DNA from: Bacteroidota bacterium
GTDB taxonomy: Bacteria; Bacteroidota; Bacteroidia; CAIKAF01
Assembly (NCBI GenBank): GCA_027621385.1
Contig: JAQCBQ010000004.1
Span: 1 to 33,983, forward strand
DNA: 33,983 nucleotides
Direction: 5' to 3'
In this document: one piece after another, positions 1-7,679 of the stretch
Position numbering within the stretch: the first letter of the stretch is position 1
How the letters are laid out: every line of letters starts with the position of its first letter
Notes under the pieces: generated by a model
Told to the model about the DNA's origin: nothing
The model's database searches: none
Seen by the model: only the letters and a program-made list of their open reading frames with translations
Translations under genes and position numbers: made by a program

Positions 1-2
1 TG

Positions 3-3000
3 TCCTTAAAAGTTCCATTAAAATTAGAGGCATATCCTGAAGGACCGGCCTTGGTCTCCATCAACTCATTTGGATATGGCGGCACCAATGGTCACATGGT
101 GGTTCAAGAGCCCCCCCGCGATTATTTGGAAAACTTTAAACCCAATGGCAAAGATGTGCACCGCCACCAATGGTTGTTCCCCATTTCTGCGCGCAGCGAA
201 AACGCCCTTAAGGGCATCGCAGCTAAATATTTAGATTTTCTGAATAAGGGGCAAATTGGTCTGGCTGATTTCGCTTATTCTTTAAGCCATCGCCGCACAC
301 ACCACAACCACCGGTTGACCATCGTAGCCGGAACCAAAGAAGAATTGCTTGAAAAACTTCAGGCCTATGTAAATGGAGATGCTGCAGTAGGAGTAAATCA
401 ACAACAAACCGTCGAACAACCTCAATTGGTTTGGGTTTTCACCGGAATGGGACCACAATGGTGGGCCATGGGGCGTGAATTGTACCAACAAGAGCCGTTG
501 TTCAAAGCCAAATTGGACGAGTGCGATGCCATCTTCAAAGGGATTGCCGGTTGGTCATTGCTTGAAGAAATGATGAAGCCCGAGGCGGAATCTGGAATGG
601 CTGCGACTAAAATCGCTCAACCTGCCAACTTCTTTGTTCAAGCCGGTTTGATTGAATTGTGGGAAGCCTGGGGAATTCGTCCAGATGCGGTGGTTGGTCA
701 CTCTGTAGGTGAGGTTCCCGCTGCGTATTACTCAGGAGCCCTGACCTTGGCAGAAGGGGTATTGGTTTCATACCACCGTTCACGTTGTCAGCAAATGACT
801 GCCGGACAAGGCACCATGCTGGCCGTAGGTCTTGGAGAAGAAGATGCCCAAGCATTGGTCAATGAATTGGGACTGAGCTCAACCATTTCGGTAGCGGCCA
901 TCAATTCCTTTAGCGGAGTTACCCTTGCCGGAACCAAGGAGTCCTTGGAAAAAGTGGGCGAAGTGTGCACTCAACGTCAAATTTTCAATAAAATGCTGAC
1001 GGTTGAAGTGGCCTACCACTCCTATCAAATGGATCCGTTGCAAGAAGAATTGCTGAAGTCATTGGCTTCATTGAACCCGCAAACGGCAAAAATTCCATTG
1101 TATTCTACCGTAACCGGTACACGGATGGATGGAAAAGAGTTCGGCACGGAATACTGGTGGCAAAACGTGCGCCAGCCGGTACGCTTCGCTAAAGCAGCCC
1201 AAACCCTGGTAAATGACGGATATTCTATTTTCTTGGAAGTCGGTCCGCACCCCGTTTTGCGCACCAACATCAATGAATGCTTGACCGCCGCCGATAAAAA
1301 AGGATACACCATTCCATCTTTACGCCGTGGCGATCCGGAATTGGCGACCTTGTTGAACAGCTTAGGCATGCTTCATGGACTCGGATTCCAAGTGAATTGG
1401 TCTTCGTTCACCCAAGGCGGACACTTTGTTAAGTTGCCCACCTATGCCTGGGATATGGATGATTACTGGCAAGAATCTCCCCGCTCCATTGAAGAAAAGC
1501 ATGGAGTTGCCGGTCACGTTTTCTTGAACAACAATTTGAGGATGCCTTTCCCGGCATGGGAAGTGGAAATCAACCGCTACTTTATGCCTTGGATGGACGA
1601 CCATAAAATCGAATCCATGACGGTTATTCCCGGAGCCGCTTATGTGGAAGCCGGATTGGCCTTGCATGAAAAGACATTCGAAAATCAGGCATGTACCTTG
1701 CAAAATCTTGAATTCCACCAAGTATTGGTGGTTGATGAGAAAAAGGTCCAAATGTTCCATACTCAATACAATCCTGCTACCAAAGGCTATTCGGTGTACA
1801 GCAGGTATCGGGAAGACGATTCTCCTTGGACATTGCATGCTACTGGTCGTATGCTAAAGGATACGGTTTCGCGGACGATTCCCACCTTTGGCTTCAGCCA
1901 AGTTCAACAGCGCTGCACTCAAGAGCTCTCGGCGCCTGATTTGTATGTTACCCTAGCCAACCGCGGTCTGCATTACGGCCCTTGGTTCCAAGGAATCAAA
2001 CAAATTTTCAAAGGAAACAACGAGGTTTTGGTGCGCATTGAAGGAAACGATTCCTTGGCCATCAATACCGATAATTATTTGTTGCACCCTACCATTTTGG
2101 ACTCCGGATTCCAAACCATGGTAGCCATTGTAGAGGAAAGCAGCAACAATCCAAGTCCGTTTGTCCCGGTATCCATTTCGCAGGTGGTCTTTTACACCAG
2201 CCCCGGCGAAGCCTGCTGGAGTTATTGCCAGATTACGGAACGCAAAGAAAACAGCATCAAAGGAGATTTGATTTTGTTTGACGACCGCGGAGAAGTATTG
2301 GTGTCCTTGCACGGCATTACCTGTCAAGCCATTTCATCGGGAAGCGCTAGCGATGAGGATGCTTCCGATGAATGGTTCTATGAATACGAGTGGAAAACAT
2401 CAGAGCTGGAAAGCGTTTCGGTTGCAGGTGAACACTGGATGATTATGGGAGATGAGGGCGATTTGACCACCGATTTGATTGGAGCCCTTGCAGAACAAGG
2501 TGTAACCAGTACGCTGGTGATGCCCGGAGATGAGTATATGCTGGAAGACATGCTCGCCACCGTACGCTTGAATACAGAAGCCGACTTTTATCAATTGATG
2601 AAAGACACAAAAGACATGGGCATTGCTCGTGTGGTGTATTTGTGGTCGGCTCAACCGGATTCTGATGGTTTAAATCTGAGCCCAGATGGTATTGTAGATC
2701 GTACAATGCCCGCCGTGTTTTTGGGTAAAGCCCTTGCCGCGGAATGGGGCGGAAAATCCGTTAAATGGGCCAGCGTCACAACTGCTGCACAAGCTGTACA
2801 TACTGAAGAAGCTTTGGCCTCGTTGGAAACAACACCCTTCTGGGGAATGGCACGCCTAATCAGCAATGAACACCCCAACATTAAAACCTGCATGATTGAT
2901 TTAAGTGCCGCCGATGCCAATGCCTCGGTACTGGTGCAAGAACTCAGCAGCGATTGGGCTCAAGACGACGTGGCTTGGAGAAATGGAAAGCGCTATGTAA

Positions 3001-5249
3001 AAACCTTACAGCGGGCTTCATTTAAAGACGATTCAAGTGAAAAAACCATGATGGTCTCTACCGATACTCCGGTTTCACTTGAAATTGGTCAGATTGGTAG
3101 AATCGATTCTCTGCACTACGAGCGCACAGAACGCCGTGCCCCAGAAGCCGGTGAGGTTGAAATTCAAACCTTCGCCTCTTGCCTAAACCTGAAGGACGTA
3201 CTTAAAGTTATCGGTCAACTTTCACTAAAAGCGACCTCGGGTACGTATTTTGAAAGCACCTTCGGCATGGAGGCCAGTGGCATTGTAACTCGGGTAGGAG
3301 AGGGTGTTACTGAGTTTAAACCCGGTGATGAAATTGTACTTGCTGCTCAAAACGGCTGCTTAAAGTCCTATGTTACCGCCTTGCCAACCTTCTACATTCG
3401 CAAACCTAAGCACATTGCATGGGAAGATTGTTTGATGGTGGTTCCCTACATGACGGTGTTGTACGGATTGCGCGATCGGGCTCAGCTGCAACAGGGTGAA
3501 AAAATCCTCATACACAACGCTACCGGCGGAGTAGGTTTGGCCGCCATTCAATGGGCCAAACACGTAGGCGCCGAAATTTTCGCTACCGCAGGCAGCGAAG
3601 AAAAGCGCAATCATCTAAAGAACCTGGGTGTAGATCATGTGTACGATTCCAGGTCGCTGGATTTTGCTACCGATATTCGCAAAGATACCGGCGGATACGG
3701 AGTGGACGTGGTCATTAACGCCATCGCTGGCGAGGCCCTGTACCAGTCGTTCGAATTGCTGGCTTCCTACGGCCGATTTGTTGAAATCGGTAAACGCGAC
3801 ATTTCTGAAAACAATGGATTGCCAATGGCCGCATTCAACCGGAACATTACGTTCCACGGTATTGATGTGGATCGATTGATGATTGAACGGACTCCCGTCG
3901 TTCAAGGTTTGTTGCGCGACATCGAGCGGTATTATGACTCTGGTATTTTTGCCGCTGTCAACACCCATTTGTTTGCCGCTGCTGAGGCTGAAGAGGCCTT
4001 TACCTTCTTGGCCCAGTCTAAGCACATTGGTAAAGTGGTCTTGAATTTTAAAGACCAGCAGGTCCCCGTGGCCAAAGCCCAAGATACTCAAGAACTGGAC
4101 CTTTCGGGCTCGTATATGATTACCGGAGGTACGGGTGGATTTGGTTTGCAGATTGCCGATTGGTTGAGCCAGCGCGGCGTAGCACAGTTGATTCTAGCTT
4201 CCCGCAGTGGGGCCAAATCGGATGAAGCCAAAGAGGCCATTGCTAAAATGCAAGCCAGAGGAACACGCGTTTGGGCTGATCCGTTGGACATCACCAATGC
4301 CGAAGCCGTAAACACCATGATTCAATCCATGACGGGCAGCATGCCTCCCCTGAAAGGAATTGTTCACGGAGCTGTGGTTCTGGACGATGGTTTCTTGATG
4401 GACATGAACCGAGAGCGATTTATGACTTCCTTCCAGGCTAAAGTGGGGGGTGCATTGAATCTGCACCGTGCCACTCAGCATTTAAAATTGGATTTCTTCC
4501 TTTCCTTCTCTTCCATTTCAGCCTTAATCGGAAACAACGGTCAGGCCAACTATGTGGCTGCAAATGCCTTCTTAGATGGATTTGCTCATTACCGCCGTGG
4601 ACTTGGATTGGCAGGAACCACCGTGAATTTGGGTGTGTTGGGAGAAGTAGGTGTGGCTGCGCGCGACGCCAACGTTACGGCCATCTTGGAATCGGGTGGA
4701 ATCAAAGGGTTTAGTAACCGTCAGGCTTTAGATGGCTTGGGAATGGTACTGGACAATGCGCCTGTTCAAATTGGTATGTTTGACGTAGATTGGCACCGTT
4801 GGGCCAGCGTGAATGGAGCTGCCGCGCAGTCTTCTCGATTTAAAGATTTGGTGGCGGCTGCCGGTGCCGGAAGTGGAACCAATGCTGTGTTGGGCGAATT
4901 GGCCGCGGCGCTTACCGTGCTAAGCGACTCTGAGCGAATGGGCTACATGGAACAAGCTACGGCTGAAGAGCTGGCGGGTGTACTCAAACTTTCGGTTGAA
5001 AAAATTGACCGGAGCCGAGGAATCAACCTGTTGGGCATCGATTCGCTGATGGCGGTTGAGCTGGGCCGGGCCATTCAAGGCCGTTTTGGATTGGAGGTAA
5101 GCACCATGGAACTGTTGAGCGGTCCGAATACCTCTCAGCTGGCCAGCGCGCTCCTTGAAAAGGCAAAGGCTTCCGGAGCACTGGTGGGCAATGTCGATGA
5201 CCTGAGTGAGGAAGAACTTGATGCCTTGCTTGCCGAAGTAAAAGAGTAA
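3..5249 (+). CDS. Type I highly reducing polyketide synthase, 5'-truncated by window edge (KS end-AT-DH-psiKR-ER-KR-ACP)
   Basis: The reading frame is open to the left edge, so the listed TTG at 51 is not the start; most of the KS and its catalytic Cys lie outside. Residues below count from nt 51. The KS end is NSFGYGGTNGH. AT covers about 125-415, with FTGMGPQ and GHSVGE (Ser218); VAYHS resembles the malonyl-type HAFHS motif, a weak hint. DH covers about 486-770, with His518 in an HxxxSxxxxP variant (Ser replaces the usual Gly) and Asp684 in LDSGFQ. A structural KR half (about 780-1000) precedes ER (about 1010-1335, GGVGLAAIQ). KR covers about 1350-1600, with TGGTGGFG, an LDD motif typical of B-type KRs and Tyr1501. 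ACP has Ser1665 in GIDSLMA. The order matches iterative lipid-making PKSs such as mycocerosic acid synthase. There is no thioesterase, so chain release needs another enzyme. The product is unknown. Confidence 0.93.
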   Translation, partial: SLKVPLKLEAYPEGPALVSINSFGYGGTNGHMVVQEPPRDYLENFKPNGKDVHRHQWLFPISARSENALKGIAAKYLDFLNKGQIGLADFAYSLSHRRTHHNHRLTIVAGTKEELLEKLQAYVNGDAAVGVNQQQTVEQPQLVWVFTGMGPQWWAMGRELYQQEPLFKAKLDECDAIFKGIAGWSLLEEMMKPEAESGMAATKIAQPANFFVQAGLIELWEAWGIRPDAVVGHSVGEVPAAYYSGALTLAEGVLVSYHRSRCQQMTAGQGTMLAVGLGEEDAQALVNELGLSSTISVAAINSFSGVTLAGTKESLEKVGEVCTQRQIFNKMLTVEVAYHSYQMDPLQEELLKSLASLNPQTAKIPLYSTVTGTRMDGKEFGTEYWWQNVRQPVRFAKAAQTLVNDGYSIFLEVGPHPVLRTNINECLTAADKKGYTIPSLRRGDPELATLLNSLGMLHGLGFQVNWSSFTQGGHFVKLPTYAWDMDDYWQESPRSIEEKHGVAGHVFLNNNLRMPFPAWEVEINRYFMPWMDDHKIESMTVIPGAAYVEAGLALHEKTFENQACTLQNLEFHQVLVVDEKKVQMFHTQYNPATKGYSVYSRYREDDSPWTLHATGRMLKDTVSRTIPTFGFSQVQQRCTQELSAPDLYVTLANRGLHYGPWFQGIKQIFKGNNEVLVRIEGNDSLAINTDNYLLHPTILDSGFQTMVAIVEESSNNPSPFVPVSISQVVFYTSPGEACWSYCQITERKENSIKGDLILFDDRGEVLVSLHGITCQAISSGSASDEDASDEWFYEYEWKTSELESVSVAGEHWMIMGDEGDLTTDLIGALAEQGVTSTLVMPGDEYMLEDMLATVRLNTEADFYQLMKDTKDMGIARVVYLWSAQPDSDGLNLSPDGIVDRTMPAVFLGKALAAEWGGKSVKWASVTTAAQAVHTEEALASLETTPFWGMARLISNEHPNIKTCMIDLSAADANASVLVQELSSDWAQDDVAWRNGKRYVKTLQRASFKDDSSEKTMMVSTDTPVSLEIGQIGRIDSLHYERTERRAPEAGEVEIQTFASCLNLKDVLKVIGQLSLKATSGTYFESTFGMEASGIVTRVGEGVTEFKPGDEIVLAAQNGCLKSYVTALPTFYIRKPKHIAWEDCLMVVPYMTVLYGLRDRAQLQQGEKILIHNATGGVGLAAIQWAKHVGAEIFATAGSEEKRNHLKNLGVDHVYDSRSLDFATDIRKDTGGYGVDVVINAIAGEALYQSFELLASYGRFVEIGKRDISENNGLPMAAFNRNITFHGIDVDRLMIERTPVVQGLLRDIERYYDSGIFAAVNTHLFAAAEAEEAFTFLAQSKHIGKVVLNFKDQQVPVAKAQDTQELDLSGSYMITGGTGGFGLQIADWLSQRGVAQLILASRSGAKSDEAKEAIAKMQARGTRVWADPLDITNAEAVNTMIQSMTGSMPPLKGIVHGAVVLDDGFLMDMNRERFMTSFQAKVGGALNLHRATQHLKLDFFLSFSSISALIGNNGQANYVAANAFLDGFAHYRRGLGLAGTTVNLGVLGEVGVAARDANVTAILESGGIKGFSNRQALDGLGMVLDNAPVQIGMFDVDWHRWASVNGAAAQSSRFKDLVAAAGAGSGTNAVLGELAAALTVLSDSERMGYMEQATAEELAGVLKLSVEKIDRSRGINLLGIDSLMAVELGRAIQGRFGLEVSTMELLSGPNTSQLASALLEKAKASGALVGNVDDLSEEELDALLAEVKE

Positions 5250-5257
5250 TGGATTGG

Positions 5258-5293
5258 CGCCGGATGGGAGCCTTCCCGTCTGGCGGCCATTTT
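5258..5293 (+). terminator. Intrinsic terminator of the PKS gene
   Basis: Eight bases after the PKS stop, CGCCGGATGGGA can pair with TCCCGTCTGGCG over 12 positions, with two G-T wobbles and a GCCT loop. A short spacer and ATTTTTC follow, with a second T-run (ATTTTTTTA) about 10 nt later. This has the form of a rho-independent terminator. Confidence 0.65.
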
Positions 5294-5310
5294 TCATTTG
5301 GATTTTTTTA

Positions 5311-5460
5311 GGGGGCCTTATCCGGCTTTCCGTTCTAGGTCAGTGCATACAACGGCACCGGGCTGGTCGCTGCATGGGCTCCCAAGGTCGCCTCCGCCCG
5401 CCCGCCCGGTGTTGCCGTTGTATGCACCGCCCTATCACTGCAATCCGGGGCCCGGCCGCC
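5311..5460 (+). repeat. Intergenic palindromic repeat, copy 1 (forward)
   Basis: This is the most divergent of five related copies. It has a CGGCTTTC left end, a central core GGCTCCCAAGGTCGCCT (5377-5393) and a CAATCC right end. Long arms GTGCATACAACGGCACCGGG (5343-5362) and CCCGGTGTTGCCGTTGTATGCAC (5405-5427) pair along their length apart from a 3-nt insertion. The core is identical to that of the copy after ftsZ. It lies 61 nt after the PKS stop, in the same orientation as the PKS. Confidence 0.8.
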
Positions 5461-5512
5461 TCAGGCTAAAAATCAGGAGAGAAATTTAGAACAGCACATG
5501 TGGGCTGTGAGG

Positions 5513-5661
5513 TGGCCCGCGGCAGGGATTGAAGAGGCTAGCGCGCAAAGCAAAAAACCGCTGTTGGAGGCAGGGCAAAAGAGCGACGTGAGGAGCTACT
5601 TTTGGCCCAACTCCAACCGGTTTTTTGCTGCGTACTAGCCCTGAAAGCCCGCAGCCGCCCC
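5513..5661 (-). repeat. Intergenic palindromic repeat, copy 2 (reverse)
   Basis: Read on the minus strand it begins GGGGCGGCTGCGGGCTTTC, has the core AGCTCCTCACGTCGCTC, and ends TTCAATCCCTGCCGCGGGCC. Perfect arms AGCAAAAAACCG (5549-5560) / CGGTTTTTTGCT (5618-5629) and GTTGGAG / CTCCAAC stack into a long hairpin. It faces copy 1 tail to tail, with about 50 bp between them. It is the only copy not placed in sense orientation directly behind a gene. Confidence 0.85.
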
Positions 5662-5854
5662 CTTCCACATCCAAACCCTTGAATCTCTATCTTTTGTGCA
5701 ATTGAATGGCTTTAAAATATTGAAAATCAATAGTTTAAATTTAAATCGGCAGTTTTTCGCTAACAATAAATACTAAAAAAAACGTTAAAACCCTTTGCAG
5801 GAAAGGGATGTGGCTGATTTTGGTCGCTGAATTTGAGCAATAGTTATTAACAAA
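5662..5854. other. AT-rich non-coding stretch upstream of mraZ
   Basis: I see no gene here. It holds small palindromes (ATTGA-AAA-TCAAT, TTTAAATTTAAA) and a hairpin CCCTTT-GCAGG-AAAGGG (5791-5807) without a T-tract. A TGAATTTG at 5828-5835 is one base off the Bacteroidota -7 box but lacks a well-spaced TTG. Base composition is far more AT-rich than the repeats to its left, as expected for promoter DNA. Confidence 0.5.
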
Positions 5855-5890
5855 GTGGGAAATTGTGGGACTTTGTGGGGAAAAGTGGGA
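5855..5890 (+). promoter_or_regulatory. Putative MraZ operator: four GTGGG boxes at 10-bp period
   Basis: GTGGGA, GTGGGA, GTGGGG and GTGGGA start at 5855, 5865, 5875 and 5885. MraZ of E. coli is known to bind tandem TGGG repeats in front of its own operon, so this array 35 bp before mraZ probably serves autoregulation of the dcw cluster. A weak promoter may overlap it: TTTG at 5872 and TAATTTAG at 5900-5907, though the spacing is a little long. Confidence 0.8.
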
Positions 5891-5925
5891 AATCTTGGCT
5901 AATTTAGCGACGTAGAAGACCCACT

Positions 5926-6390
5926 ATGGCCCATTTTATCGGAGAACATAGCGCAAAAATTGATTCCAAAGGACGGGTATTGTTCCCGGCTTCCTTTCGC
6001 AAGCAATTGGCGGGCGAAGGCCAAGAGGAATTTGTGTTAAACCGTGGATTTGAACGCTGTTTGGTGCTGTATCCAAGAAAGGAGTGGGATGCGATTTCGG
6101 CTCAGCTGGCCAAATTAAACCCCTTCAAAAAAGAGAACCGCTTGTTTGTTCGGCAATTCAACAATGGCGCCATGCCGATTACCTTGGATTCTGCGGGCAG
6201 AATGCTGATTGGCAAGGATTTGCTCGGTTATGCTGGCATCAGTAGCGATATGATTTTTGCGGCCAACGGCAATAAAATTGAGCTGTGGTCAAAGGCCGAT
6301 TATGAGGAAATGATGCAAATTGATTCCGACGCCTTTGCTGACCTGGCTGAGCGTGTGATGGGCGGAGATTTAAACGCCTCTGAAGAATAA
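5926..6390 (+). CDS. mraZ: Transcriptional regulator MraZ
   Basis: The 154-aa product has the two-lobed MraZ/AbrB-like layout. The first half is MAHFIGEHSAKIDSKGRVLFPASFRKQL, and the second has ITLDSAGRMLIGKDLLGYAG; the DSKGR and DSAGR turns mark the two SpoVT-AbrB repeats. Family members form ring-shaped DNA-binding oligomers, and in E. coli MraZ represses its own operon. It is the first gene of the dcw cluster here, as usual, and four GTGGG boxes lie directly upstream. Its TAA stop overlaps the ATG of rsmH by one base (TAATG), which suggests coupled translation. Confidence 0.96.
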   Translation: MAHFIGEHSAKIDSKGRVLFPASFRKQLAGEGQEEFVLNRGFERCLVLYPRKEWDAISAQLAKLNPFKKENRLFVRQFNNGAMPITLDSAGRMLIGKDLLGYAGISSDMIFAANGNKIELWSKADYEEMMQIDSDAFADLAERVMGGDLNASEE

Positions 6391-7298
6391 TGCAGACTTC
6401 AGTATACCATACTGCCGTATTGCTCAAGGAAACGGTAGATGCTTTGAATATGAAGCCCGACGGAGTGTATATCGATGTGACGTTTGGGGGAGGCGGGCAC
6501 AGCCGAGAAATGCTGCAGCGCCTGGATTCAAACGGTCAATTGCTGGCTTTTGACCAAGATCCGGATGCCCGGCAAAATTGCCCGGACGATGCGCGGCTGA
6601 CCTTCATCCCCTCCAACTTCCGCTATATGGCCTCGTATTTAAAGGTGCATCAAGTAACTGAAGTGGATGGCATCTTGGCCGATTTGGGGGTTTCTTCCCA
6701 CCAATTGGATGTGGCAGAACGGGGGTTTACCCATCGGGTTGAAAGTCCTTTAGATATGCGCATGGGGCCAGGGATGCCTCAAACTGCCGCTCAGGTGTTG
6801 AATGCATCCTCTGCAGAAGAACTTACCTTTATTTTTAAAAATTACGGCGAGGTTAAGTTGGCCTACCGCTTGGCTCAGCGGATTGTTCGGCAGCGCGAGC
6901 TGGCTCCGTTTAAATTGTCCTCTGATTTGCGGCCCATGCTGAAAGGTTTGTGTCCGCCCGAGGGTGAGAACAGGCTTACTGCTCAGGTATTTCAGGCCCT
7001 GCGCATTCATGTAAACGATGAGTTGGGTGCCCTGCGCGAATTTTTAGAAGGAGCCGCATTGGTTTTGAAAAAGGGGGGACGGGTATCGGTTATTTCCTAC
7101 CATTCTTTGGAAGACCGAATGGTTAAGCACTTCTTTCGGTCCGGTAATTTTCAAGATGAGGTTAAGACGGACTTGTTTGGGAAGCCTTTACGTCCGTTGC
7201 AGCCCATCAATCGGCAAGCCATTCAGCCCAGCGTTGAAGAACAGGCGCTGAATCCCCGCTCGCGCAGCGCAAAACTTAGAACGGCAGAGAAAGTATGA
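6390..7298 (+). CDS. rsmH: 16S rRNA (cytosine-N4)-methyltransferase RsmH (MraW)
   Basis: The 302-aa product has the normal family length. The SAM-binding loop VTFGGGGHSREML lies near residues 28-40, followed by ADLGVSSHQLD and RGFTHRVESPLDMRM, a conserved RsmH block. VSVISYHSLEDRMVKHFF near the C-terminus is the family signature. The enzyme N4-methylates a cytidine in the decoding centre of 16S rRNA (C1402 in E. coli). It overlaps mraZ by one base and the following ftsL-like gene by four (ATGA). Confidence 0.97.
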   Translation: MQTSVYHTAVLLKETVDALNMKPDGVYIDVTFGGGGHSREMLQRLDSNGQLLAFDQDPDARQNCPDDARLTFIPSNFRYMASYLKVHQVTEVDGILADLGVSSHQLDVAERGFTHRVESPLDMRMGPGMPQTAAQVLNASSAEELTFIFKNYGEVKLAYRLAQRIVRQRELAPFKLSSDLRPMLKGLCPPEGENRLTAQVFQALRIHVNDELGALREFLEGAALVLKKGGRVSVISYHSLEDRMVKHFFRSGNFQDEVKTDLFGKPLRPLQPINRQAIQPSVEEQALNPRSRSAKLRTAEKV

Positions 7299-7678
7299 TC
7301 CGGGCAAAGAAAAAACAAGCATCTGCAGCAGCAGAAGCCAAGACCGGAAACGCTTGGTTTAAGTCTTTTTTGCGTGCGGAATTGATAGATCCGGCCTGGG
7401 TGTTTAAACATGCCAATTTTGTTTTGTTTTTGACTTCTTTGGGCTTGATTTATATTGGGGCCTCGTATGTTTCCTTGAACAGCATTCGTCGGCTTGAGGC
7501 CCTCGAGAAAAGCATAAAGGTGCAAAAGGCCATTAGCATCGAGCAGGAAAACCGCCTGATGGAATTGTCAAAAAAGGGTAGGCTAGAGGCCTTACTTTCT
7601 TCTCGAGGTATAACCATTCCGTTTGAACCACCTCATGTTTTGGTGGTTTCGACGGATAGCCTAATTGCATTGCACTGA
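7295..7678 (+). CDS. ftsL: FtsL-like cell division protein (FtsL_2 type)
   Basis: The 127-aa product has a basic cytoplasmic N-terminus (MIRAKKKQ), one membrane segment (FVLFLTSLGLIYIGASYV, about 47-64) and a periplasmic coiled-coil region (LNSIRRLEALEKSIKVQKA onward). It ends in a short tail with ITIPFEPP. Position between rsmH and ftsI and this topology fit the Bacteroidota FtsL analogue, a bitopic divisome scaffold. Sequence conservation in this family is low, so the call rests mainly on topology and synteny. The start overlaps the rsmH stop (ATGA). Confidence 0.85.
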   Translation: MIRAKKKQASAAAEAKTGNAWFKSFLRAELIDPAWVFKHANFVLFLTSLGLIYIGASYVSLNSIRRLEALEKSIKVQKAISIEQENRLMELSKKGRLEALLSSRGITIPFEPPHVLVVSTDSLIALH

Positions 7679-7679
7679 T

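Noticed and set aside
1362-1838. 158-aa minus-strand ORF inside the PKS gene
   Set aside because: It is antisense to the DH domain, and the + frame has continuous, motif-rich coding. The same holds for 3615-4091 (antisense to ER).
5254-5489. ORFs of 63-71 codons after the PKS gene
   Set aside because: They lie in the terminator and repeat copy 1; low-complexity Pro/Arg-rich translations arise from GC-rich palindromes.
5311-5661. CRISPR array or rho-independent terminators as explanation of the palindromes
   Set aside because: There are no short direct repeats with regular spacers. The elements share conserved ends and a core at distant sites, which a simple terminator would not, and canonical terminators are already present next to two of them.
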